From the NCBI GenBank assembly GCA_004369085.1, contig ML210303.1, positions 1-64,000 on the forward strand: a stretch of 64,000 bases of DNA, in the 5' to 3' direction. This DNA is from Coprinopsis marcescibilis (taxonomy: Eukaryota > Basidiomycota > Agaricomycetes > Agaricales > Psathyrellaceae). Within the stretch, counting starts at the first letter, position 1, and each line of letters begins with the position of its first letter. The notes under the pieces were generated by a model. It did no database searches. It was not told the DNA's origin and was given only the letters and a program-made list of their open reading frames with translations. Position numbers and translations under genes: made by a program. Below, one piece after another: positions 34,051 through 45,387 of the stretch.

Positions 34051-36447
34051 ATGCATCGACTATCACGCTCACTTCAACTTCGGACGCTGCGTGCAGCGCG
34101 CGCGACCTCCAAACGGTCGTACCATGCATCGGTATTACCCAACCTGGTGCAGACAGGAACTCCAGAGTTCCAGGCTAAATCTGAGTCGATGGATGCCTTA
34201 GTAGCTGACTTGGAGTCCAAGCTGGCGCAGGCTCGTCTTGGAGGAGGGGCGAAGGCCGCAGAGCGAATGCGGAGCAAGGGAAAGTTGTTGCCCCGAGAAA
34301 GGTATGAGTATGCTTTGGGTTGCGACCATACGCTTCAATCAATAGGCTCGCTCATCTATGACGCTCAACTTCCCATAGACTAGGCCTGTTACTGGATCCG
34401 GGCTCACCGTTTCTCGAGCTTTCGCCTTTGGCTGCCCATGAAGTGTACCCTGGGCAGTCCATACCGGGTGCTGGAATGATAACGGGCATTGGTCGCGTCG
34501 CAGGGAGAGAATGCATGATCGTCGTAAATGACGCAACAGTGAAAGGTGGCTCATACTATCCTTTGACGGTAAAGAAGCATCTGCGAGCACAGGAGATTGC
34601 ACGGGAGAACAGGCTCCCCTGTGTTTATGTCGGTAAGCACGGACCTTGTGACGTTCCATCCTTCCTGAATTCACTTGCTATCGGTTGCAAACAGTCGAAT
34701 CTGGAGGTGCAGCTTTACCCTATCAGGCCAATGTGTTCCCGGACAAGGAGCACTTCGGCAGAATATTCTATAACATGGTTAGTGGATCAATGGTGTGTGC
34801 TTAATTGAAACTGAGGTCGTCCACAGGCGCAAATGTCCGCCCTTCGTATACCGCAACTTGCTATTGTACACGGCATTTCTGTTGCAGGCGAGCTGCCGTC
34901 TTTCTCTGGAATCCTTGCTTCTCAAAACTAACGAACCGAATAGGTGGCGCCTATGTGCCTGCTATGGCAGATGAAAACGTCATCGTCCAGAATCAGGGGA
35001 GAATATTCTTAGCAGGTCCACCTTTGGTTAAGGCCGCCACAGGAGAGGTGGTGGACGAAGAGACACTCGGTGGTGGTCTGATGCACTCAAGTGAAAGCGG
35101 AGTGACAGACCACCTTGCCAGAGATGACGAGCATGCAATCGCTATCACAAGAGGAATGGTCGGTGACCTGGGCTCTGCAGGACGGAGAGGGGTACCCGTG
35201 CGTTCTTTCTTTCGCACTCCTGAGTGCATACCTGGTGGCTTAAAACACTCACATGCCGTCAATAGCCTCCAGCGGTCCCGGAGGACCCATTATACCCGGC
35301 CAGCGACCTCCATGGAATTGTGGGGACAGATGTTCGACAAGGCTTCGATATACGTGATGTGATATCGCGTATCGTAGACGGTAGTCGATTTAGGGAGTTC
35401 AAGAAGGAGTATGGGCCTACCATCGTCACGGTACGTGCCACATGCTTAATTAGACAGACCCACACGGCTCACCTTCTCGGGATCACAGGGATTTGCTCAC
35501 ATCCATGGGTATGAAGTAGGGATTGTTGCGAACAATGGGATCCTCTTTTCTCCATCTGCGCAGAAAGCCACACATTTCATCGAATTGTGTTCTCAACGCC
35601 AAGTTCCGTTGCTTTTCTTGGTCAACGTTACAGGTTCGGCAATCTGCATAATGTGATAGGCATGGGGGTCTGATTCTGGATTGACAGGATATATGGTTGG
35701 GTCTAAGGCCGAAAAGGGTGGCATCGCGAAAGATGGCAAGCCCCACAAAATAATTGCCGTTTGAAAACCTCGACTGACTGAGTGATTAGGGGCTAAGATG
35801 GTTAGGGCTGTAGCCTGCGCAGATGTGCCAAAGTTGACAGTTATCGTCGGTGGAAGTTTTGGTGCCGGAAATTACGGTACGTGTGCTTCATCTGATTGTG
35901 ATTTACATGCATGTATAATTTGACCAACTACGTGTAGGCATGGCTGGACGTGCTGTGAGTCTGACAACGAGCTGTGCAAAATCAAACTGATCTTTTACTC
36001 CAGTATTCCCCGAGATTCCTGTGGATGTGGCCCGTGAGCATCTGGTCCTTATTTCCTTTCTAGAACTCGCCTAAGAATCCCTTTCCTTTTAGAATTCAAA
36101 GGTCTCCGTCATGGGTTCAGGGCAATTGTCAGATGTCATGAATATGGTTTCGAAGTGCGTGTGTACAACATTTCACTTGATGCATTAATGCTCAATGATA
36201 CCTTTTTTCCCTTGCTTATAGAGACCCGAAGCAGCACCAAACCCTTAAAGAGGAGATAGAAGAACAATCAACAGCACTCTATTCGACCGCTCGCCTCTGG
36301 GACGATGGTATTATCAAACCCACAGACACCCGTGATGTCCTTGGGCTTACTCTAGGACTTGTCTCGCGCGGTCAAGATCCCGGCAGGCAGCACACATCAA
36401 CAACATGGGATGGAAATAACCATGGATTCGGCGCGTTCCGCATGTAA
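34051..36447 (+). CDS. MCCC2: Methylcrotonyl-CoA carboxylase beta subunit
   Basis: Carboxyltransferase subunit of the biotin enzyme of leucine breakdown, acting in the mitochondrial matrix. The N-terminal presequence is [20 protein letters not shown] with [10 protein letters not shown]. The carboxyltransferase fold follows: [52 protein letters not shown] and [20 protein letters not shown]. The oxyanion-hole regions are [17 protein letters not shown] and [30 protein letters not shown] and [16 protein letters not shown] are family marks. It has about ten exons, some with very short introns in the last third. The C-terminus HGFGAFRM is the normal family ending. Confidence 0.94.
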
Positions 36448-36754
36448 AGAACGTTTAGAACGAGCTTGCACCGTAAGGACAATGAATGAAAATGGAAATT
36501 GATTTTCTCTCAGAGAAAAGTCTACTATGATCTATGCTCTCTCTTCGGATGTCATCTGCAGCAATGCTTCTATCTGGTTTGATGAACAGGAAATTCCAGC
36601 CCGTGTCTCTGCTCAAAATAAGGCGCTACGGTGGATACAGATAGGGGCTAATGTCCAAATATGGATATTGATGACGTCATCATTTATCGCGGATGCATTT
36701 TCGTTCTCTTCTTTTCCTTGACGCCGCCGAGGACTTTCAGCAAATTCGAGGCGG
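36448..36754. other. Spacer / MLH3 promoter
   Basis: 307 bases between two genes on the same strand, containing the MCC beta 3' end and the MLH3 promoter. No clear TATA box or binding site is seen. Confidence 0.35.
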
Positions 36755-39700
36755 ATGGAGACATTGAGTGTCCCTACACAGGCCAGACTACGCTCAACAC
36801 AGATAATTACATCTCTACCGCAGCTAGTCTCGGAGTTGCTTCAGAATGCGTTAGATGCAGGTGCCACAACTGTGGAAATTGGTCTAAATTGTCGAGACTG
36901 GACATGTTTAGTCAAAGACGATGGCTGCGGCATCAGTAGGGAAGGGCTGGCAACTATCGCCCAGGAAGGGGACTCTGGTCGCTACTGTAAGGCCCTGACG
37001 AAGTGATTTTTTCAGCGGCTGAACTGACAATATACCCGCGACAGCCACGTCGAAGCTGTACGCTCAGAATTCTATGAATGCGGAATCAACGTTTGGCTTC
37101 AGAGGAGAAGGTCTCGGCTCTACATGTTTAACGAATGTATACGCTGACAAGCACTGCTCACAGCACTGGTATCTGCAGCAGAGCTCTCTTGCCTTGAGAT
37201 TGTGTCCCGAACGTCGATGTCTCGCGATTCCTGGTCTGTGATAGTCAAGGTACGCGATTTGGATGTCTGTATCTTCTCTGTATGACCTAGGATCCAGGGC
37301 GGAAAGCGTCTTTACGAAGGATCGGCTGTGAGATGGCGTAGGGAGACACCGGGTACCGTTGTTTGCGTTCGCGACGCATTCTACAACGTCAGTACAGTGG
37401 TGCACACGTGGTGACCTCGCCTTGACCTCGACTACATTGCTGATCTTCTGCTTTAGCTTCCTGTGCGGCGGCAGTCACATCCCCCACCCAGTCGAACATG
37501 GGACATGGTTCGACAAGAGATGGAAACATACGCACTTGTGTTTCCAACGGTTGCCTTTCAACTGGAAACCGTTCAACAACAGGATGAATCAAAGCAATCG
37601 AGAGAGAAGCTTGTTCGATTGGCAAGGGTATATGCTCCTGTTCGATATTCTCTTACCGCTTTAACGGGACATTCTAGACATCTTCCTTCGTGAAATCTTT
37701 CCAGAGAGTGTATGGGGAAGCTCTGGTCGACGTCAGTCATTAGATCTACCAACCGACATATTCCCTGCTAACCTCATTCTAGTCTGTGGAGGATATTGAG
37801 GCCTCCAGTGAAAACGTAACGGTTCAAGGATTCATTAGTTTATGTGGGTCCTATACAAAGGTAGATGAAATGCTCCGTCATCTTGCGATCTACTGAACCT
37901 GTTTCTAGTCATACCAGTTCCTATGTAAATTATAGTATAATAAGGACCCCGCGAACATAACTAATGTTCCATAGATATCAACCGACATCCGATCCGTTCA
38001 AGTGAACTCCACAGGCTCATCGACTCCCTTTTCTCCCGGAGCTCGTTTGCTAGAACGGTGAGATATAGCCTATTGGAGCTATGCCCAACTGACATTTCCT
38101 TGACCCCTAGGCGTTTACTCAGGAAGACGGCGATAGGGCCATACGTGAGTGTCATGATCCCTCTCGCAATAAACCGTATTGACACGGATCCACAAGTTCT
38201 GAGAAGGTCGCCGCGTAAAGCTGAAAGGAGACCTGTCTACGTCTTGAATATCATCGTTCCGCCTTGCGAATTCGATAACTGTATTGAGCCAGACAAAACC
38301 ACAATTGAATTTCAGGTCAGGGGCTTTCCATTTTTCTCGGTCTTGATAATTAACGTTCCCGAAGGACCGGATGCTTGTCTTTCGCCTTCTGTCCTCAGTG
38401 ATTCAAAACTTCCTTTTGCGGCACAACTTCTCTCTGGCCCAAGATACTTCGAACGGTCAGGAGGACACTGATAGAGTCCCATCCGACACTCCCAGAAAAA
38501 GACGGAAGCTTGACGATTCTTTCGATGATTCCAGTTTTGTGGAAGCAGAATCACTGAAGCACATGTCCTTACTTGACCGGAATGAGGCGGCTACAATACC
38601 TGCTTTCTTTTCTAGTGAAATATTCGCTTCGGCCGTAAGTAAACTTATTGTACATGGTTGTGTTAACTGACTTTTCGTTAGGATGAAGAGTCCAGGGAAA
38701 TTCAGTGGACAGACCCCAACACTGGGCAGGGCTTTATTATCGACTCCCGCAGTGGAAATTCACGTCGACTTGAAGAAGGCAATAACAGAAAGACTGATAG
38801 CTTGGGTGGATCGAATAGAAGCTTCAGATCCAATAGAAGAAGCCTCAAGTTGCAATCACAGACTTCACTTCAGCGGCAAGATAAGACTCCGGAGTGGCTC
38901 TCTCGGGCATTGAGGGTAGATTGTTAATTTCTTTCTGCGGAAAGCAAACCACTGATCTACCGTATAGTCTAATCAGGTGTATTCACTGCACGACCCTAGT
39001 GCAGAGCCACTGACCGTGCCATTTTTGTCAATTAACGGGAATCTCACCAGGGAACGGACCTCTTTCCAGTCGCAAATATCGAGCTTCTTCACACATTCGA
39101 ATGTCGGTTCCACGAGACTCTCGCGTGTTCAACTGCGTCAAGCGACGGTGATCAACCAAGTTGACCGAAAGTTTATCGCCTGTCTAGTCCGCAGAGACAA
39201 TGATGGAAATCAATCAGCAGAGGCGGAAGGATCTGAAGCAGGAAGTATTCAGAGTCCACTGCTGGTATTGGTGGATCAACACGCTGCGGATGAACGAATT
39301 CGTGTGGAGTCGTTTTTGAAACCGCTCTGCCTGGGATATCTTCATTCTCGAGCCGGAAACAGAGGTCCGACAAATGGGCACCTCTTAACTCAGCTATTCG
39401 CGCCATTTCCCGTACTGTTGACCAAATATGAAGCTTCGTTGCTCCAGAAAGATTACGTCCAAAGTGCCTTCCAGAATTGGGGAATCTCCTTTTCAGAACC
39501 TTCCTTTGGGTCGGCGTCGGAAGCTTCGAATGTCGGTGGTAGTAATTCGGAATACGTCCAGGTTCTCGTAAGCTCTTTACCTTCTATCCTATCTGATAAG
39601 GTGAGTGGATGCGGGCTCAGCAGATCACTTCTTCTTACCTCTACATGTCAGTTATTGCAAGGTAAAGAGCTCCAAGAATGTATCAAGAACTTCATTGGTC

Positions 39701-40145
39701 AAATACAGTGCGGAGACCTGGACCTCGGCATAGGACAATCCCAACACACACCGCCTAGTGGCGCAGAAAGAGAACACGACTGGCTCTCTGGGCTACGCCA
39801 TTGTCCTAAGCACATACTAGAATTGGTCAATTCCAAGGCTTGCAGAGGTGAGGAAAAGACTTTTGCGCAGAACCTGAACTGAACTGGAAATCTAGGAGCC
39901 ATAATGTTCAACGACCGACTGAGTAAAGAACAATGCGAACGTTTAATTTTGCAACTATCCCAAACAGCATACCCATTTCAATGTGCCCATGGCAGGTTCG
40001 TACTTGACATTTACGTTCGCTGTCAGTCCAAATTGATTCCCTCCACAGGCCCTCTCTAATACCCACGACATCCATGAACAATAAAGAGGGGTCCTGGATT
40101 AGGCAACCACGCCTTCGATGCGACTGGAAGAACTTCTCGAGATAG
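36755..40145 (+). CDS. MLH3: DNA mismatch repair protein MLH3
   Basis: MutL homologue that forms MutL-gamma with MLH1 and acts in meiotic crossover resolution and repeat stability. The GHKL ATPase start has LVSELLQNALDAGATTVEI (motif I), VKDDGCGISREGL (motif II) and STFGFRGEALVSAAELSCLE (motif III). The transducer part includes YQFLYINRHPIRSSELHRLI. After a charged linker come the C-terminal VINQVDRKFIACL and the endonuclease motif DQHAADERIRVE at about 39274-39309, matching DQHA(X)2E(X)4E. Next is CPKHILELVNSKACRG joined to AIMFNDRLSKEQCERL, and FQCAHGRPSLIPT near the end. Nuclease residues are therefore intact. It is a multi-exon gene and a few middle junctions are approximate. Confidence 0.9.
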
Positions 40146-40577
40146 TTCATATGTTCGTCTACACAATGGGTGTTCTCACACGTTGGTGATTGTGCGGAGC
40201 ACCCCTAACTTGTAAACCTTGCTTCTTCTGCTCCGCAAACTGTGAACTTCGGCTCGGATAGCCATTCTTAGAATAGCCCGAGCACTCCATGTCGCTGGGC
40301 ATACAACGAACAAGTACGTTTCCGAAGGCTACAAATTTAAGATTATGCAGGTTGGAATCTATAATGCCAGTGAATCAATAAATGCTACAACGAACAATGA
40401 CGGGTGGAGCAGTCTGACAATGAATGAGAAAGAGTAACAATGCGAGCCCTTGAACCCTTGACCAGTTAACAAATATGCAGCCAGAGGCCTGACTCATCCA
40501 AGAAAGGCAAGTCGCAGCGCGGTCGGCGGATGGGCCTAACGCCTTCACACCTAAGGCCACTTAGCACGGTTGAAAGG
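40146..40577. other. Spacer between convergent MLH3 and FAN1
   Basis: 432 bases between two stop codons, holding the 3' ends of both genes. No ORF or RNA gene was recognised. Confidence 0.45.
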
Positions 40578-43500
40578 TCACGAAACCCCCTCCATCTGCT
40601 CAGGTTCGGTTACTCTATTGCGCTTGGGGCAAATTTCAGCGGCCTGAGGGAGGTCCTCCTCAGACTCTGGGCCCATTTTGTCGTAATCCGCTTCTGCTTC
40701 CATTTCGGAATCTGAACCACTGCGCTTTGCTTTCGTGGCGTTGCTGCTACGTTTGCGTTTCCTGGTAGCTGGTGCGGCGGACTTCCCCTTGCTAATAGTT
40801 GAGTCCTTGACGTCATTTATGTCGACGACTTTACAGATCTCAACGTCGATGCCAGCCGCAAGGAGAGAGTCAAACCAGAGCTGGAAAAGTATGAGTCAAT
40901 GGTGTAACGTTAACTGCCGATTAGGAACCGTACTCTCTGGTTTTCTTGTGGAGTATCCCCAGGCCCTTTGACCTCTATGAATTTACAGATCCGGTGTTCA
41001 ACGTTCCAGGCGATGAGATCGGGACCGCCACTACACCTGCCGGTGTAGTCTTCGCAAAAGAGCTTGCAAACACTGGCAATTTGTTTACCACCAAGGCCCT
41101 AGAAGGCATAAGTCAGAAAGGAGGAATGTGACGGCGGAAAGGTCGCCAACCTGAAGGATGTCGACAAGATCTTGTTCTCCGCAGATATCCCAGCGCACAC
41201 CGATGCACCATGTGTTGTCTTTTCCGTACAAAGCATAGTGCCGCTGAAGAATTTCTACTCCTTTACCCTGCCGAAGCTCTTCTAAACGAGCTTCAATCAA
41301 CTCCTTTCTCGCAAAATAGAAGGAATCCGAGTCGACGATGTCCAAAGGCGCCGACTGATATTCCGTCTCGAAAGCACCCCTAACATTGGCAAATATGATG
41401 TCCCAAAACAGCAGCGCAAAAATCGTGGTCAGAATGGACGTTTCGGCGTGGAATCTATAGATAAATCTAAGCACAATGACCGTTTGAACGGAGCTGTGCA
41501 CTTACCCTTTGAAGCCCAAATCCTCATAGTGCTGAAGGGCCCTCTGTTCCACTGTAACCTCTTCGGAGTTTCGCCCTTCCCAAATCGATTTTCCTTTGCG
41601 CCTGAACCACACCGGATCAGGCAAAGGCTAAGGAAAGAGTTGTCAACGACGGAGGAAATTGCCCAGAGAGAACCTGCTTACATCTGCTTGGGTTTCATTC
41701 GGGGTAATAGACCCGCCTGGCTTGTTTAGGTTGAGGTAATTGGCGATGGAAGGGATATTTTCTTTGTTTGTCATGGGCTTACCCATGTTGTCGAGTTTGA
41801 TACTGGTTTCCCGATGGAATATTCGCTTTGCGGTAATTACAACGGTCTCAGCCTTCCTTAGTTCCCCTTCACAGACCGCACATTCCTCTGGAGGCACCTT
41901 CAGCCTTTTCTCCAGTCGCCGGAGACGCCGGAGAATGCTAGGCCGCGCAACTGAGTGAGAACTGCTTCAGAGAACGTCATCACTCGGCATACAGTTTGGA
42001 ACCTACCGAGGACGGTGTCTTCATCGAGAAGTGCCTCCCGAACGCCATCTAATGCTTGCCGCAAAACAGCCATATCATCCCCCTTTCTATCTTCGGTCTT
42101 GCAGAGATAGCGGGTTTGAAGGACAGCCCGACGTTCATATAACTTTGCCCGTTTCCCTCGCAAAAAGGCGCGCTGACCCAACATTATGTTAATAATATCC
42201 AGTTCCCTCTGATAGTCCTTCAAAGTTGCCAGAGATTTTTGAGCTTTACGCAGCATCCTGCTATAGACATAACCTTGATTCCAAGTTGTCAGTTTCATAT
42301 TTCGACATTCGTGGATCAAGTCAACCCATACCCGGCTCAAAGCGCTGCAACGCAGGAGATCGCTTGGCATGCAGCTGCATCTTCATCTCTACATAAACCC
42401 TCCAACGATATATAATCCAATCTTCCAGATACTGTGCGATTTTCTTGGCCTTTTGTATTTGGGGAGTATCTTCGGGTTCATCAGGTTCAGGATCTCCGTC
42501 GTCGTTGTCGGGCTCTATGGCGCAAGGATCATTAAGTTCCTGCTTAACAGAGGAAGGCGTCTTTAACGTTCTTGAAGCGTTTCTGGGCGTTTTCATTGGC
42601 GTCTCCATCGTGGTCCTGCGGGCGCCAGGAGTTGCTGGCGTTGCACGAGCTCTGGGAGGGATGGTCGCTTGGCGTAACTCTTCGGGTTTCGCATCAATAA
42701 TTTCGTCCAGCAACATTTCAAGTTCCAAGGCTTCTTCATATTTGAGTAATTCAACCCTCGTAGGCCAGATTTCGGGGTCCCGGTTGTGCTCGTACTTGGG
42801 GTACGCACGTCTCTTGAATTTTGTTAATAAGGCGGGGAGCATCAAGCGTGTAGGATGCTCTGTACAGCGGTATGCGATGATATTCAACCGGCGTACAAGC
42901 AGAAAAAAGTCAGGATTTACCCTGAAGCACCGCCCTGAGAGTTATTCAATAGTGCCCCACAGGCAAGAGGCATGCTATGGTACTCACCCAGAACCTTTAA
43001 GGCTTGGTCCCGAAGCCGGCGTTCTTGAGACTGGCACTTTTTGGACGAGGAAATTTTAGGTTGAAAAGACAATGTTGTTTGGCGCGAGGGGACAGCATCA
43101 CGGGCCTTTCCCTTTCCCTTGACGTCTTTCTTGCCGAAATCGAGGATGGTCTGCGACATTGCGTTGTTCAGCAGCGCATACACGATGCCTGCTTTCTGGT
43201 AGTTCATGCGTTAGTTAGATTCAGCTATTTCGTCTGGAGTGGCTTGCCTTGGTGCCTTTTTCCAAGGTGCACTTGTTTTGCTTCGCTAAGGTTTTCAATT
43301 GATCAACAGTCATCCGACTCAGAAGTTCCTTGAGGGTCATATCTTTGTCACTTTCGCAAAAGTGATCTAGATTGAGTTCAGGCCGCACATTCTTGATAAT
43401 TGAATCAATCGGGTCTTCAGGCTTGACCTGTATGTGGGCGGTTGAGGGACCTGGGATAGGTTGTTCAAGATCTTCGATCCTGGGTTTGACGTCTTCATCA

Positions 43501-44107
43501 TCAGAGTCGGCGGTGAGGTCGATGATGTCTGGAAGAGGGTCCTTTTCTTCCGTTTCCTGTTTGGTAGCAGCCGGTGGGGTATATGCGAGAAGTTGGGATA
43601 TCGATTGACAGAGAGGCTCGATCGACAGCAGAATACCGTCTTCGCCGACCTCCTGCTTCCAGCGTTCAAATGCTGATAGAGGATACCATTGCTTTGGCTT
43701 CAAAAGAAGCAAGCGAATGAGGCAATATCTCGAGTTATCTGCCAAGTAAAAGCTGTTCTATGCAATTTGTTGGGAGATAAAGGAGAATCGCGTACAGCAA
43801 AGCCTCGAGAAGGCTTCTAGAGCATCCAACTCGGTTTGGGAGAACAAACATGACTCGGAAGGTAGAACGTCGTTGACCATTTCTACCAGCAGCGATTAAG
43901 CAGCAGTTCACATGTATCGATCCGTGTGCGTAGCTTACTTTCGAAAACAGTCACATAGGCAGATTCTCCTCGGGTTTTGCCTTTGGGTCGGTTGCTATCA
44001 CGGTCTTCAAATGCTTGAATTTCTTCACCAACAGCCTCGTCATTTTGCGCGACTTCGCCGAAGATCTTGAACTGTATGAATGTCTTGCTTGGTGTAGTGT
44101 CAGTCAT
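40578..44107 (-). CDS. FAN1: Fanconi-associated nuclease 1 (FAN1)
   Basis: Structure-specific 5' exonuclease/endonuclease of interstrand-crosslink repair. The start ATG at 44107 gives MTDTTPSKTFIQFKIFGEV. SAYVTVFE joins KMVNDVLPSESCLFSQ, then FSRLC joins YNSRYCLIRLLLLKPKQW, the SAP-adjacent N-terminal block. The TPR-like middle has WVDLIHECRNMKLTTWNQGY and RELDIINIMLGQRAFLRGKR with AKLYERRAVLQTRY. The C-terminal VRR-NUC nuclease has FHAETSILTTIFALLFWDII, then GGPDLIAWN and ICKFIEVKGPGD, giving the PD-(D/E)xK residues Asp, Glu, Lys. WFDSLLAAGIDVEICKV follows. The tail is basic and acidic low-complexity sequence (TRKRKRSNATKAKR), ending EQMEGVS. No canonical UBZ finger was seen at the N-terminus, as in other fungal FAN1. 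Confidence 0.9.
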
Positions 44108-44441
44108 AATTAGGTATAAATTAAAGCATTAGGTGAGCCACGCTGGGTAGTACGAGAGAGAAATTGGCAAATTGGAAAGCCTGGAATCAACTTTGACGCG
44201 GTCGTGGAAACTGGCACATGAGCGTGACAGATCACGCGACTACTTGAATCGGACTGCCCTCCGATGCCAGCAGCCAGATGCTGCAGTGATGCCCTTTTCG
44301 TGCAATTATTTTCCTTTCTCGTCATAGCCGAGGCCCGAGACTAGGTTCTGCTGGGTTCTGTGGATTTCTTTTCTTGCGTACTCTTTCGCTGCCCAGACAC
44401 CAGCGCGGCCGCCAAGCCGGGTCTCGTTTTTGGGAGTCAGG

Positions 44442-44463
44442 TGACGTCACTTCCATGACGTCA
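44442..44463. promoter_or_regulatory. Two full CRE sites (TGACGTCA)
   Basis: Perfect palindromes TGACGTCA at 44442-44449 and 44456-44463, 14 bases start to start. ATF/CREB-type bZIP factors bind this word. They lie 22 bases upstream of a TATA box and about 112 bases upstream of the RTC3-like ATG. Confidence 0.75.
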
Positions 44464-44484
44464 TTTCGAAGGCTCGAGCGTTCG

Positions 44485-44492
44485 TATAAAAG
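44485..44492 (+). promoter_or_regulatory. TATA box (TATAAAAG)
   Basis: Consensus TATAAAAG 90 bases upstream of the ATG at 44575, directly after the two CRE sites. The leader between them is pyrimidine-rich and free of ATG. Confidence 0.75.
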
Positions 44493-44574
44493 AGGACCAT
44501 AATATCTCCTTGTCCTCCATCACGTTCCTCTAAACCCCTTTAACGAACCAACGAGCCCACCGAACACTACGGCC

Positions 44575-45156
44575 ATGCATAACATGAATAAAGTCATCTA
44601 CAAGCCTGACCCTCAGTCTACTGACGAGTTCACTATCATCGTCGACCAGGACGAGGTACGAACCATCGCAGTTCATCTCTCGACCAACGTACCTGACAAT
44701 CATTTCTCTGCAGTACTCAAAGTGGAAGAACGGAGGTTAGTCATACCCACCCTAATCGACGACATTTTATTTACTATGTTTCAACAGACACGTAAGACGG
44801 CGCGATTCTTCAAAGTTTGTGCCCGTACTTCCTCTAACCCCTATTCTGTTAGATCCATTCCGCTATCCCAGGTCGTCGATTGTAAGAGTTTTGTTCAGTC
44901 TCAGGAGTATAACTGACTCGATTAATCAGCATTTACCGTGTTCTTCTCGGGCCAGGGTGCACAAGGCATTCTAGGCCAGGCCTCGAAGCAGCAGCTGGAC
45001 ACATCATTCGGAACCCATGATGAAACGGAAGTCGTCGAACACATTCTGAAACACGGACGAGAGCAACGAGTATCATTGAATACCAACGCCGCCGACGCCC
45101 AATTCAACCCTACAAGAGGCCGCTTCTACGACAGCGCAGGGGGAGGCCGCACCTAA
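44575..45156 (+). CDS. RTC3-like SBDS-N domain protein
   Basis: A small protein made of only the N-terminal (FYSH) domain of the SBDS/Sdo1 family, like yeast Rtc3/Hgi1 (YHR087W), a stress-induced factor linked to RNA metabolism. Exons 44575-44735, 44853-44881 and 44930-45156 give 138 residues. Key parts are MNKVIYKPDPQSTDEFTIIV and SIPLSQVVDSFTVFFSG. The family core GQGAQGILGQASKQQLDTSF and VVEHILKHGREQ follow, ending RGRFYDSAGGGRT with the glycine tail. The middle exon is only 29 bases. An AATAAA word at 45238-45243 fits 3' processing. The promoter has two CREs and a TATA box. A second in-frame ATG lies at 44584. Confidence 0.85.
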
Positions 45157-45387
45157 ACGCCTCCGCATTCACATTACGGACTTTTCAAGTACCCACTGCT
45201 CTCTGTATTATAGTTGTTATCCGCAAGTCGCACTGTAAAATAAACCAAACCGCTGTTATCTATGTCAAATGGATGTCTTCCGTGTCAAAATGATTAAGGT
45301 AGAGGTAAATACGAAATAGATGTAAGTCGCGATAAATTTGATAAGCGGATTCGTTCACTTGGCGCTTCACACGAAAACGCCAGGTGG

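Larger units (their letters stand above)
44108..44574. other. Divergent region FAN1 / RTC3-like gene
   Basis: 467 bases between opposite start codons. It contains the twin CRE and TATA promoter described separately, close to the RTC3-like gene. Confidence 0.6.
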
